Shown: positions 1-6,318 of the stretch, one piece after another | Layout of the letters: each line of letters starts with the position of its first letter | Position numbering within the stretch: the first letter of the stretch is position 1 | From: Acidimicrobiia bacterium | GTDB taxonomy: Bacteria; Actinomycetota; Acidimicrobiia; IMCC26256; JAENVU01 | DNA length: 6,501 bases | Direction of reading: 5' to 3' | Assembly (NCBI GenBank): GCA_016650415.1 | Contig: JAENVU010000275.1 | Coordinates: forward strand, 1 to 6,501 | Translations under genes and position numbers: made by a program | The notes under the pieces: model-generated | Databases searched by the model: none | Seen by the model: only the letters and a program-made list of their open reading frames with translations | Told to the model about the DNA's origin: nothing

Positions 1-249
1 ATGCTCGCCGGGGTCCAGGCCGCGGCGCTGCTCATCGCCGCCAAACGATCGGATGCGATTGCGTCGGAGATCGCGATCCACACCGAAAAGAACACCGATG
101 ACCTCAAGGCGCTGGTCACGGAGAACACCGAGCTGACCCAGCGGGTGAAGGTGAACACCGATCTGCTCCACGAGATTCACCGACACCTCGCGGTGCTCGT
201 TCCCGAGGCACGGATTGCCGATCCCCCCGAGGATCCGGGCGTGTCGTAG
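1..249 (+). CDS. C-terminal part of a small membrane-anchored coiled-coil protein (DUF1003-like tail possible)
   Basis: The frame is open from the first base of the window to a TAG at 247-249. An ATG lies at base 1, but nothing upstream is visible, so the true start is probably outside the window and this is best read as a 3' fragment of 82 residues. Residues 1-14 are hydrophobic and could be the end of a membrane helix. They are followed by KRSD and then a polar stretch (about 16-62) with repeated N-T-D/E-L spacing (KNTDDL, ENTEL, VNTDLL), which looks like a coiled coil ending in EIHRHL. The last 20 residues are acidic and proline-rich. A membrane helix followed by a charged helical tail resembles the C-terminus of DUF1003-type membrane proteins, but I cannot confirm that family. 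The function is unknown. The coding call is fairly safe because codon bias is strong. Confidence 0.55.
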   Translation: MLAGVQAAALLIAAKRSDAIASEIAIHTEKNTDDLKALVTENTELTQRVKVNTDLLHEIHRHLAVLVPEARIADPPEDPGVS

Positions 250-403
250 GCCGAGATCGCTCACCGGAGTCGCTGAACGCGCTCGCCGCAGGGCTCGTCC
301 GGCTCAAGTCCGGCGGGGTTTCCGTCGAACCTCAGGTGTCGGGGGAGTCATGTCATCCGTCGAGTTGCCCGGTCGCCTTCGCGCCCGGGACGAGCAACGT
401 CGG

Positions 404-408
404 GGAGG
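404..408 (+). promoter_or_regulatory. Ribosome binding site fixing the start of the 414-968 gene
   Basis: GGAGG at 404-408 lies five bases before the ATG at 414. It decides the start: the same frame is open back to a GTG at 336, but that codon has no comparable ribosome binding site, and the extra 26 residues would be a cysteine/proline-rich stretch unlike the rest of the protein. Confidence 0.75.
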
Positions 409-413
409 ACACC

Positions 414-968
414 ATGGCCAGCACGATCGTTCACGAGGTCACCGAGGACCGCGAGGTCGACCGCACATCGACGAATCCGGCCACGGTCGCCATGTGGCTC
501 GGCTATGCCGTCGCCGCGTACGGCTTCTTCCTGGCCGGTGGCAAGCACCATGCCGCTGCGGCACTGGAGCCGGTCGCGATCTGGTCCGTCGGCGGGTTGG
601 GAATCATCTCCTTCGTCCGCCACGCGGTGCTCCATCGCAGCGATGCGGCGCGGATGGGATGGGATCTCGGACTGCGGAACAACTTCCAGCTCGAAGTGGG
701 TATGGCCAATCTCGCGTGGGGCCTTGCGGCGATCGCGGCGGTCTCCTTCGACTGGGGCGTCGCCGCGCAGGCGGGGATCACCCTCCTGTTCGCGGCGTAT
801 CTGTTGCAGGCGTTCGTGCTGCATCTCGTCTCGATGAGGGATGGTTCCCAAGGGCGCCACGGCAGTGCCGCCTGGGTGCCGACGATTGCGACGCTTGCCC
901 TGACGCTGACCTTGGCCTACTACGCGATCGACGCGCTGAAGGCCGCCGGGATCAAGCCGCTCAACTGA
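414..968 (+). CDS. Multi-pass membrane protein of unknown function (DUF6790-like)
   Basis: A complete protein of 184 residues with ATG at 414 behind a strong GGAGG and TGA at 966-968. The N-terminal 22 residues are polar and charged. Four to five hydrophobic segments follow, at roughly 24-42, 54-67, 95-112, 116-136 and 153-172. Two polar stretches look like family signatures: VRHAVLHRSDAARMGWDLG (68-86), rich in H and R, and NNFQLEVGMANLAWG (89-103) leading into the third helix. The F-x-x-E-x-G-x-A-N-L core resembles what I recall of DUF6790 membrane proteins; this is recollection, not a search result. The histidines at 45, 46, 70, 74 and 137 could bind a metal or haem, but nothing proves it. 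It stands alone: 164 bases separate it from the upstream fragment, and it converges on the SDR gene. No enzymatic role is assigned. Confidence 0.8.
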   Translation: MASTIVHEVTEDREVDRTSTNPATVAMWLGYAVAAYGFFLAGGKHHAAAALEPVAIWSVGGLGIISFVRHAVLHRSDAARMGWDLGLRNNFQLEVGMANLAWGLAAIAAVSFDWGVAAQAGITLLFAAYLLQAFVLHLVSMRDGSQGRHGSAAWVPTIATLALTLTLAYYAIDALKAAGIKPLN

Positions 969-998
969 GTCGGACCCGACCGTCGATCACTGAGTCGG
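964..998 (+). repeat. 10-bp direct repeat across a stop codon
   Basis: ACTGAGTCGG occurs at 964-973, spanning the TGA stop of the membrane-protein gene, and again at 989-998 in the convergent intergenic gap. The second copy forms part of the descending arm of the hairpin at 973-1006. It is probably a small local duplication. Confidence 0.5.
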
Positions 999-1006
999 TC
1001 CGGGTC
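973..1006. terminator. Candidate bidirectional hairpin between convergent genes
   Basis: GACCCGACCG (973-982) can pair with CGGTCCGGGTC (996-1006) as ten base pairs with one bulged C, leaving a 13-base loop. It fills almost the whole 39-base gap between the stop of the membrane-protein gene and the stop of the SDR gene, where a shared terminator is expected. There is no T-tract on either strand, so as an intrinsic terminator it would be of the tract-less type often proposed in high-GC actinobacteria. Confidence 0.45.
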
Positions 1007-1007
1007 A

Positions 1008-1829
1008 CTATTCGTACCAGTTGAGGGTGGCGCGCATCGTGGCCTCGAAGTCCTCGAAACTCATGGCGGTTTTCGCTCCGTCGATCAGTTCGGCGTCGGC
1101 ACCGACCACGGTGCGCAACGGGGTCGCCGGATCCAACGCAGCGCGCACGATCGCATCGGCGACGAGTTGCGGGTCCTGCGGGCCGGCGGCGTCCAGCGCC
1201 GTGAGTGCCTGGCGGAACGAGTTCGCCCGCGCTTCCTGCTCGGAACCGGCCCAGCCGTCCGGGTGAACGATGTTGTCGGCGAACGCCGTCGGGAATCGAC
1301 CCGGTTCGATCAGGTGGATGCGGATTCCGGCGGGAGCAACCTCGTAATACATCGCCTCACTCATCGCCTCCAACGCGAACTTCGACGCGGCGTAGGCGCC
1401 GCCCCAGGGCGTCGCGACCCGGCCCGCGATGCTGCTGACGTTCACGATCACGCCGGTGCCACGCGTGCGCCACGTCGGCAGCACCGCGCGCATAGTACGG
1501 AGCGGGCCGAGCACGTTGGTGTCGAGCTGGCGGCGCATCAAGTCGTCGTCGATCATCTCGAGCGCGCCCTGGATTTCGAACCCCGCGTTGTTCACGAGCA
1601 CGTCGATCTCCGACGCGTCGGCGAGCGCGGCGTCGACGGAAGCGAGATCGCAGACATCGAGGTGGCGAACCTCGATCTCCAGGCCTTCGGCCGCACAGTC
1701 GGCGAGGAGGAGATCGCCCTTTGCAACGTTGCGCATGGTGGCGATCACATCGTGACCGGCGCGGGCGAGGGTCATCGTGGCGAGGCGACCGAAACCGCTG
1801 TTACTTCCGGTGATGAGGATGCGAGGCAT
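1008..1829 (-). CDS. Classical short-chain dehydrogenase/reductase (SDR family)
   Basis: A complete cytoplasmic oxidoreductase of 273 residues, the usual classical-SDR size. The Rossmann glycine motif TGSNSGFG is at 7-14, the acidic residue of the LDV segment at D58, and NNAG at 80-83. The catalytic tetrad appears intact as N105, S133, Y146 and K150 (YAASK), followed by the substrate-side EPGRFPT loop (175-181). An arginine just after the second beta strand (R33, in ATMRN) suggests NADP(H) rather than NAD(H); this is inference. The substrate cannot be read from sequence; a carbonyl or secondary alcohol is expected. The start is ATG at 1829 with AGGA seven bases upstream on the minus strand. 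It lies 68 bases after the c-di-GMP gene, so it may be the last gene of a leftward unit or may have its own promoter. The gap contains a small inverted repeat, GGTG-TG-CACC, at 1846-1855. Confidence 0.93.
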   Translation of the reverse strand: MPRILITGSNSGFGRLATMTLARAGHDVIATMRNVAKGDLLLADCAAEGLEIEVRHLDVCDLASVDAALADASEIDVLVNNAGFEIQGALEMIDDDLMRRQLDTNVLGPLRTMRAVLPTWRTRGTGVIVNVSSIAGRVATPWGGAYAASKFALEAMSEAMYYEVAPAGIRIHLIEPGRFPTAFADNIVHPDGWAGSEQEARANSFRQALTALDAAGPQDPQLVADAIVRAALDPATPLRTVVGADAELIDGAKTAMSFEDFEATMRATLNWYE

Positions 1830-1836
1830 AAGCCGA

Positions 1837-1840
1837 TCCT
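1837..1840 (-). promoter_or_regulatory. Ribosome binding site of the SDR gene
   Basis: On the minus strand AGGA is followed by a seven-base spacer and the ATG at 1829. This supports the start at the residue just before the first Rossmann strand (PRILITG). Confidence 0.6.
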
Positions 1841-1897
1841 GTCACGGTGTGCACCCCTCGCGACGCTCCGTCACCCGTATCGGACCGCGCTCGACGA

Positions 1898-4800
1898 TCA
1901 GGCGGTCGCGGCCGACCGCGCGTCGGCGATGGATGAGAGCAGAATCTCGAGCGGTTGGGGACGCCCGAAGAGGTAGCCCTGGCCGCGATGGCACCCCGCG
2001 GAGCGTACGAGCTCGCGGGCAGTCTCGGTCTCGATTCCCTCGGCCACGACGTCGATACGGTGGACACGCGCCAGTTCGACGATGGCCCGCACTGTTGCCT
2101 GACAGTCCTCGGCATTGATGCCGTCGAGAAACGACCGGTCCATCTTGATCGTGCTGATCGGCAGCCGTCGTAGGTGGGTGATCGCGCTGTAGCCGGTGCC
2201 GAAGTCGTCCAGTGCGAGCTTGAGCCCGAGCGAACGAAGCTGCTCGAGTACGGCGAGGTTCCAGGCCGAATGTTCGAGCATGATCGATTCGGTGATCTCG
2301 AGGGTCACGAGGTGGGGCGCCAGCGCGAGTTCGGCCAAGAACCCTCGGACCGTCGCTACGAAGTCACCAAGACGAAACTGGAGCGCGGAGACGTTGATCG
2401 AAACGCCGATGCCGGGTGCGAGGGCTTGCCAATCCGAGCAGTCGGTCAGCGCACGACGCAGCATCCAGGTTCCGAGCGGCACGATCAGCCCGGTTTGTTC
2501 GGCGAGGCCGATGAACTCGCTGGGTGCTACGAGGCCGACCCCGGGTTGTTCCCACCGGACGAGCGCTTCCATGCCCGCGGTGGCACCAGTCTCGAGGTCG
2601 ACGATCGGCTGGTAGTGAGCGATCAGCTCGTCGCGGTCGAGGGCGCGGCGGAGCGCGGTCTCGGCTTCGAGGCGGGTTGCCGAGACGATTGCCATGTCAC
2701 CGCTGAACACCTGGACCCCGGATGGCCCGAGCTGCCGGGCCTGCTGCATTGCCGTGTGTGCGAACCGAACCAGGTCGCGCGGAGCGTCGTGGCTCTGCCA
2801 CAGGGCAGCGCCGATCGACGCCGTCACGAAGACTTCGCGACGGTCGCCGAGGGGAAACGGGTCCCGAAGTACTTCGTGGATCCGAGTCGCCAAGCTCACG
2901 AGCACGTCGTCGACATCGACCTGCTCGCACAGGACGAGGAAGTGATCACCACTGATTCGCGCCACGACGTCCCCCTCGCGCACGACTCGAGCGATCCGGT
3001 CCGCGACGTCGATGAGGAGCACATCGCCGAGGTCGTGACCGAGGGTGTCGTTGACCAAGGTGAAGCGATCGAGGTCGATAAAGAGCAGGCCGATCGAATG
3101 GCCGGCCGTCACTGCGCGTTGTGCCGCCTCATCGGCCTGGATGAGGAGCGAATGTAGGTTGGGCCGGCCGGTGAGATCGTCACACTCGAGCGCAGTCCGG
3201 AGAGCCTCCGCGGCTGTGCGTTGTTCCGTCACGTCGCGAACGATGGCGGTGTACAGCTTGCCGTGACTCGTCTCGACCCCCGACAGCGCGACCTCGGCGA
3301 GGAATGTGATGTCATCGGCGCGCCGCAGGCTTGTCTCGACCCGGGCGTCGGCCCCGAGCGCAAACGCCTCCCGCAACGCCGGGAGAGAGGTCGGCGGGAC
3401 GAAGCCCGAGTAGTGCTGCCCGATTGCTTCCGCCCGTCCGATGGCGAAGGCCGCCTCGGCGGCCCGGTTGAAGCCGGCGATCAGACCGTCGGCGTCGATT
3501 GTGAGGATGGCGTCGGCGGCCGACTCCACCACCGCCGTGCTGTGCTCGACGGCATCCTTGAGTGCTTCCCGAGCGTCGTGTTCCCTCGTGATGTCCCACG
3601 TGAGTGCGGCGACGGTCGCGGGTCCGATGGGTATCGCGAAGAGCCGCCGCCAGCCCGGTGCTTCACCGGGGATGCGCAGCTCGAGTTCGGTTTCGGCTCG
3701 TTGTCCCGTCGCGAGGGCTGCCCCGTAGAGGTTCGAGACGCTGCTGTTGTCGGCGTAACGGTTGACCTCCGAGAGCAGGAGGCCGACCGGGTCACCGCAG
3801 ACGGGCTCGTAGGCGTCCCGAACACGACGGTTGGCTTCGACGATCATCCAATCGTTCTGGCCGGCCAGATGTTGCAGCACACAGAAGCCGCCGCCGAGCC
3901 CGTCCATCGCGGCTCGGTGTTGGGCGAGCGCCCGCGAATTCCTGAGGTTGGGCGATTCGGTTGGCTCGGTACCGTGCTTCCGCATGTACATCGCGGTATC
4001 GGCGGCGCACATCAGTTCTTCGGGTTCTGCCACGCCGTCCTGGCTGTCGACCACGCCGATGCTCGCGGTGATCGTGGTCGCTCCCAGTTCCGGCCACGGT
4101 GCGTCGAGCGTGGTCTGGATTCTCGCCACGAGAGACTCCGACTGGACCCCCGGGGGGATGTCGCGGAAGAGCACCACGAACTCGTCACCGCCGAATCGCC
4201 CGACGAGGTCTCGGGTGCGAGCGAGGTCTCGGAGTCGCGCACCGACCTCGACCAACACTGCGTCGCCCACTTGGTGGCCGAACGTGTCGTTCACGTCCTT
4301 GAACCCATTCAGATCTGCAAACGCCAGTATCACCCGTTCGTCGTTCCGGCACGCCGCATCGAGCTGTTCGCTGAAAGCAGTCCGGTTGAGGAGCCCAGTG
4401 AGGGGATCGGTCATGGCCAACTCGGTGAGTTGCTGACCGCGTCGTTCCAGTTCGTGCATTGCCCACGCGATGGTTTCTGCGACCATCATCGAGACCACGA
4501 CAACGAGAGCGGCATCAGAGAAGATGATCCGGGAGTCGGGCAGGGAAGCGAGCAATGCGCACGCGGCGATCATCACCGGGGCGAACGCGGTTGCGATTCC
4601 CCGACCCGAGGTGAGACCGAGCCAGACGACGATCACCATCAGGAAGATCGGTGCGGCCATCGGCGCCGTCGAGCTGCCGACCGTGTTGCCGATGCCTGCG
4701 GTCGCGAGAAGCAGCGCCAAGCCCCACAGGGCGATGCCGACTCGTACGCGCAAGGGAAAGCCGCGGCGGAAGCCGACGATGACGACGACGCCGGAGAGGA

Positions 4801-4948
4801 GGCTCACGAGACTGCAGACGATGACCGCGAGCGGCCGGGTCTCGGGCGGCCACACGACCAGTTCGTTCACGATGGTGATCAAACCCGCCGAGAGGAAGAG
4901 CACAGCCGCGGAGCGGCGGACCAGCCCTTCGCTCGTCAAAGTCCTCAC
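1898..4948 (-). CDS. Membrane-bound dual cyclic-di-GMP enzyme: 6TM-GGDEF-PAS-PAS-degenerate GGDEF-EAL
   Basis: A 1016-residue protein predicted both to make and to break cyclic di-GMP at the membrane. Residues 13-164 give about six hydrophobic helices (a MASE-like sensor), joined by the helix HELERRGQQLTELAM to the first GGDEF domain (about 178-330). That domain has DPLTGLLNR (181-189), metal ligand D212, intact GGDEF (253-257) and the inhibitory-site RxxD (R244, D247). Two PAS-type sensor segments follow: about 345-455, weaker, and about 465-578, clearer, ending RDVTEQRTAAEAL. The second GGDEF domain (about 585-745) keeps D625 and an RxxD (R657, D660) but has SGDHF (666-670), so it is probably not a cyclase. 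The C-terminal EAL domain (about 757-1005) keeps EAL (794-796), N852, E884, DDFGTGYS (914-921), K935, E970, E973 and QGYLFGRP (990-997), so phosphodiesterase activity is likely. The start is GTG at 4948 with no evident Shine-Dalgarno; TTG three codons in is an alternative. Which activity dominates cannot be read from sequence. Confidence 0.95.
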   Translation of the reverse strand: MRTLTSEGLVRRSAAVLFLSAGLITIVNELVVWPPETRPLAVIVCSLVSLLSGVVVIVGFRRGFPLRVRVGIALWGLALLLATAGIGNTVGSSTAPMAAPIFLMVIVVWLGLTSGRGIATAFAPVMIAACALLASLPDSRIIFSDAALVVVVSMMVAETIAWAMHELERRGQQLTELAMTDPLTGLLNRTAFSEQLDAACRNDERVILAFADLNGFKDVNDTFGHQVGDAVLVEVGARLRDLARTRDLVGRFGGDEFVVLFRDIPPGVQSESLVARIQTTLDAPWPELGATTITASIGVVDSQDGVAEPEELMCAADTAMYMRKHGTEPTESPNLRNSRALAQHRAAMDGLGGGFCVLQHLAGQNDWMIVEANRRVRDAYEPVCGDPVGLLLSEVNRYADNSSVSNLYGAALATGQRAETELELRIPGEAPGWRRLFAIPIGPATVAALTWDITREHDAREALKDAVEHSTAVVESAADAILTIDADGLIAGFNRAAEAAFAIGRAEAIGQHYSGFVPPTSLPALREAFALGADARVETSLRRADDITFLAEVALSGVETSHGKLYTAIVRDVTEQRTAAEALRTALECDDLTGRPNLHSLLIQADEAAQRAVTAGHSIGLLFIDLDRFTLVNDTLGHDLGDVLLIDVADRIARVVREGDVVARISGDHFLVLCEQVDVDDVLVSLATRIHEVLRDPFPLGDRREVFVTASIGAALWQSHDAPRDLVRFAHTAMQQARQLGPSGVQVFSGDMAIVSATRLEAETALRRALDRDELIAHYQPIVDLETGATAGMEALVRWEQPGVGLVAPSEFIGLAEQTGLIVPLGTWMLRRALTDCSDWQALAPGIGVSINVSALQFRLGDFVATVRGFLAELALAPHLVTLEITESIMLEHSAWNLAVLEQLRSLGLKLALDDFGTGYSAITHLRRLPISTIKMDRSFLDGINAEDCQATVRAIVELARVHRIDVVAEGIETETARELVRSAGCHRGQGYLFGRPQPLEILLSSIADARSAATA

Positions 4949-4967
4949 GCTGATGGTGTCGACCGAT

Positions 4968-4980
4968 ACTCGGCCCGAGT
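4968..4980. promoter_or_regulatory. Perfect 13-bp inverted repeat upstream of the c-di-GMP gene (candidate operator)
   Basis: ACTCGG-C-CCGAGT is a perfect inverted repeat of six-base arms around one central base. It sits 19 bases before the GTG start at 4948, inside the 76-base gap after the amidohydrolase gene. Its position suits an operator near a promoter, or a short leader hairpin with a three-base loop. No convincing -35/-10 pair was found beside it. Confidence 0.35.
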
Positions 4981-5024
4981 TGACTGGGTACTTCGGCCTG
5001 TATCTCCGAATGTGGAGGATTGGG

Positions 5025-6251
5025 TCAGGTGCGGTCGAGTTCGAGCATGCGGATGGCGTTGCCGCGCAGGATCTTGTAGCGCTGTTCTTCGCTCTTCACC
5101 GGCTCGAGCATCTTCTCGCAGTACGCCTTCGAGTTCGGCCACGTGGTGTCGGTGTGGGGGTAGTCGGTCTCGAAGCAGATGTTGTTCTCGCCCACCTCGT
5201 CGAGGGACTTCACGCCGTGGTGATCCCACGTGAAGCAGCCGAAGACGCGGTCGTAGTAGTAGGTCGACGGCGGCTCGGGGCACAGGCGCTTGGAGTTCTG
5301 CCAGGCGTTGTGCTCCTCCCAGACCGTGTCGGCGCGCTCGAGCGCGTAGGGCAGCCAGCCGATCTGGCCTTCGGAGTAGGCGATCTTCAGCTTCGGGTAG
5401 CGGTGCATGATCCCGCCGAAGAGATAGTCGCCGAGCGATGCCATCGAGTTGTTGAACCCGACCATGCTCCCCACCCCCGGAGGCGCGTCGCGCGACGAGA
5501 ACGGGTCGGTCGACGACGAGCCCACGTGCATGCACAACGTGGTGCCGGTGTCGTTGCACGCGGCGAGCATCGGATCCCAGTGTCCGCTGTGGACACTCGG
5601 GAGATCGAGCCGGGTCGGCAGCTCGGAGAAGCACACCGCGCGCACCCCGCGGGCGGCATTGCGCTGGATCTCGGCCGAGGCGAGTTCGGGATCCCACAGC
5701 GGGATGATGCCGAGCGGGATGTTGATGCCGATCGAGGGATCGCACCACTCCTCGACCATCCAGTCGTTGTACGCCTCCACGCACGCGAGCGCGAGCTCGC
5801 GGTCGTCGGCCTCGTAGAAGGTCTGACCGCAGAAGCGCGGGAACGTCGGGAACGGCAGCGACCCGTCGACCCAGTTGAGCTCGAAGTCCTTCTTGCGTTC
5901 CTTCGCGTCCCAACACCCGGGCCGCATGTCGTCGTAGGTGGTGGCGGTCATGGTCATGACGGTCTTGTCGAAGGTCGACGGGTCGTCGCCTTGGGTCGCG
6001 GCCTTCGGGATCGCGACGAACTTCTTCTGTACGTAGATGACCTTGTCTTCATAGATCCAGGCGTCGCCCCATTCGCCGTCGGGATCCTCGGTCATCTCGT
6101 ACTTGGCGCCCTTCTTGAGGCGGAACTTGCCCCAGCGCTTGCGCTCGACGCGTGGCCCCTTCTCCCGGTACTTCTCCGGGAGCCAGGTCTGCCACACGTG
6201 CGGTGGCTCCACGACGTGGTCGTCGACACTGATGATCTTCGGCAGCTCCAC
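5025..6251 (-). CDS. Metal-dependent amidohydrolase (amidohydrolase-2 / ACMSD-like superfamily)
   Basis: A complete cytoplasmic TIM-barrel hydrolase or decarboxylase of 408 residues, typical for the long actinobacterial members of this superfamily. The N-terminal motif SVDDHVVEP (8-16) supplies the first metal ligands in D-x-H form (D10, H12). CMHVGSSS (240-247) supplies H242, and ETDYPHTD (361-368) supplies D363, the expected metal or base aspartate near the barrel end. Other family marks are GVRAVCFSELP (202-212), SEGQIGWLPYALERAD (293-308) and the closing GNAIRMLELD (397-406). Reactions in the family include C-C decarboxylation and hydrolysis of amides or esters; the substrate here is unknown. 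The start is GTG at 6251 behind a purine-rich GGGGGAA on the minus strand, which places the metal motif close to the N-terminus as usual. It lies 67 bases after the nitroreductase-family gene, which suggests co-expression and a shared pathway for a hydrophobic, aromatic or xenobiotic compound. This last point is inference. Confidence 0.9.
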   Translation of the reverse strand: MELPKIISVDDHVVEPPHVWQTWLPEKYREKGPRVERKRWGKFRLKKGAKYEMTEDPDGEWGDAWIYEDKVIYVQKKFVAIPKAATQGDDPSTFDKTVMTMTATTYDDMRPGCWDAKERKKDFELNWVDGSLPFPTFPRFCGQTFYEADDRELALACVEAYNDWMVEEWCDPSIGINIPLGIIPLWDPELASAEIQRNAARGVRAVCFSELPTRLDLPSVHSGHWDPMLAACNDTGTTLCMHVGSSSTDPFSSRDAPPGVGSMVGFNNSMASLGDYLFGGIMHRYPKLKIAYSEGQIGWLPYALERADTVWEEHNAWQNSKRLCPEPPSTYYYDRVFGCFTWDHHGVKSLDEVGENNICFETDYPHTDTTWPNSKAYCEKMLEPVKSEEQRYKILRGNAIRMLELDRT

Positions 6252-6274
6252 TGGTTCCCCCGGGCGCTCGAGTT

Positions 6275-6292
6275 CCTGACGTGCGTGTCAGG
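6275..6292. promoter_or_regulatory. Inverted repeat CCTGAC-N6-GTCAGG upstream of the amidohydrolase (candidate operator)
   Basis: CCTGAC (6275-6280) and GTCAGG (6287-6292) are perfect six-base arms around GTGCGT. The site begins 23 bases upstream of the amidohydrolase GTG start and lies 26 bases after the stop of the nitroreductase-family gene. Size and symmetry fit an operator for a dimeric TetR- or GntR-type repressor. It could instead fold as an RNA hairpin. No regulator gene is visible in the window. Confidence 0.4.
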
Positions 6293-6318
6293 TGGTCACG
6301 GTACCGCGAGCGGGTGAG

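Noticed and set aside
368..389. CCCGG/CCGGG inverted repeat in the leader of the membrane-protein gene
   Set aside because: It has only five base pairs around a 12-base loop in very GC-rich sequence. That is expected by chance and resembles no known riboswitch or attenuator.
336..413. Upstream GTG start that would lengthen the membrane protein by 26 residues
   Set aside because: It has no convincing Shine-Dalgarno, while the ATG at 414 has GGAGG at ideal spacing. The extension has a different composition.
215..1024. Plus-strand open frame overlapping the membrane-protein gene in another frame
   Set aside because: It is arginine-rich with no hydrophobic or domain pattern. The overlapping frame at 414-968 has the ribosome binding site and clean membrane helices.
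1846..1872. Small inverted repeats (GGTG-TG-CACC and GACG-CTC-CGTC) upstream of the SDR
   Set aside because: Four-base arms are too short to support an operator or terminator call on sequence alone.
2174..3157. Plus-strand open frame (327 codons) opposite the second GGDEF/EAL region
   Set aside because: It is a shadow of conserved coding sequence on the minus strand, with no start signal or domain.
3221..5233. Long plus-strand open frame (670 codons) opposite the c-di-GMP gene
   Set aside because: It is antisense to a protein with unmistakable GGDEF and PAS motifs. Its own translation is rich in R, D, E and H without any recognisable domain, and such frames are expected from GC-biased third positions.
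4470..6317. Plus-strand open frame (615 codons) opposite the amidohydrolase
   Set aside because: It is antisense to a clear amidohydrolase and crosses two gene boundaries. The translation is low-complexity, valine- and arginine-rich, with no family resemblance.
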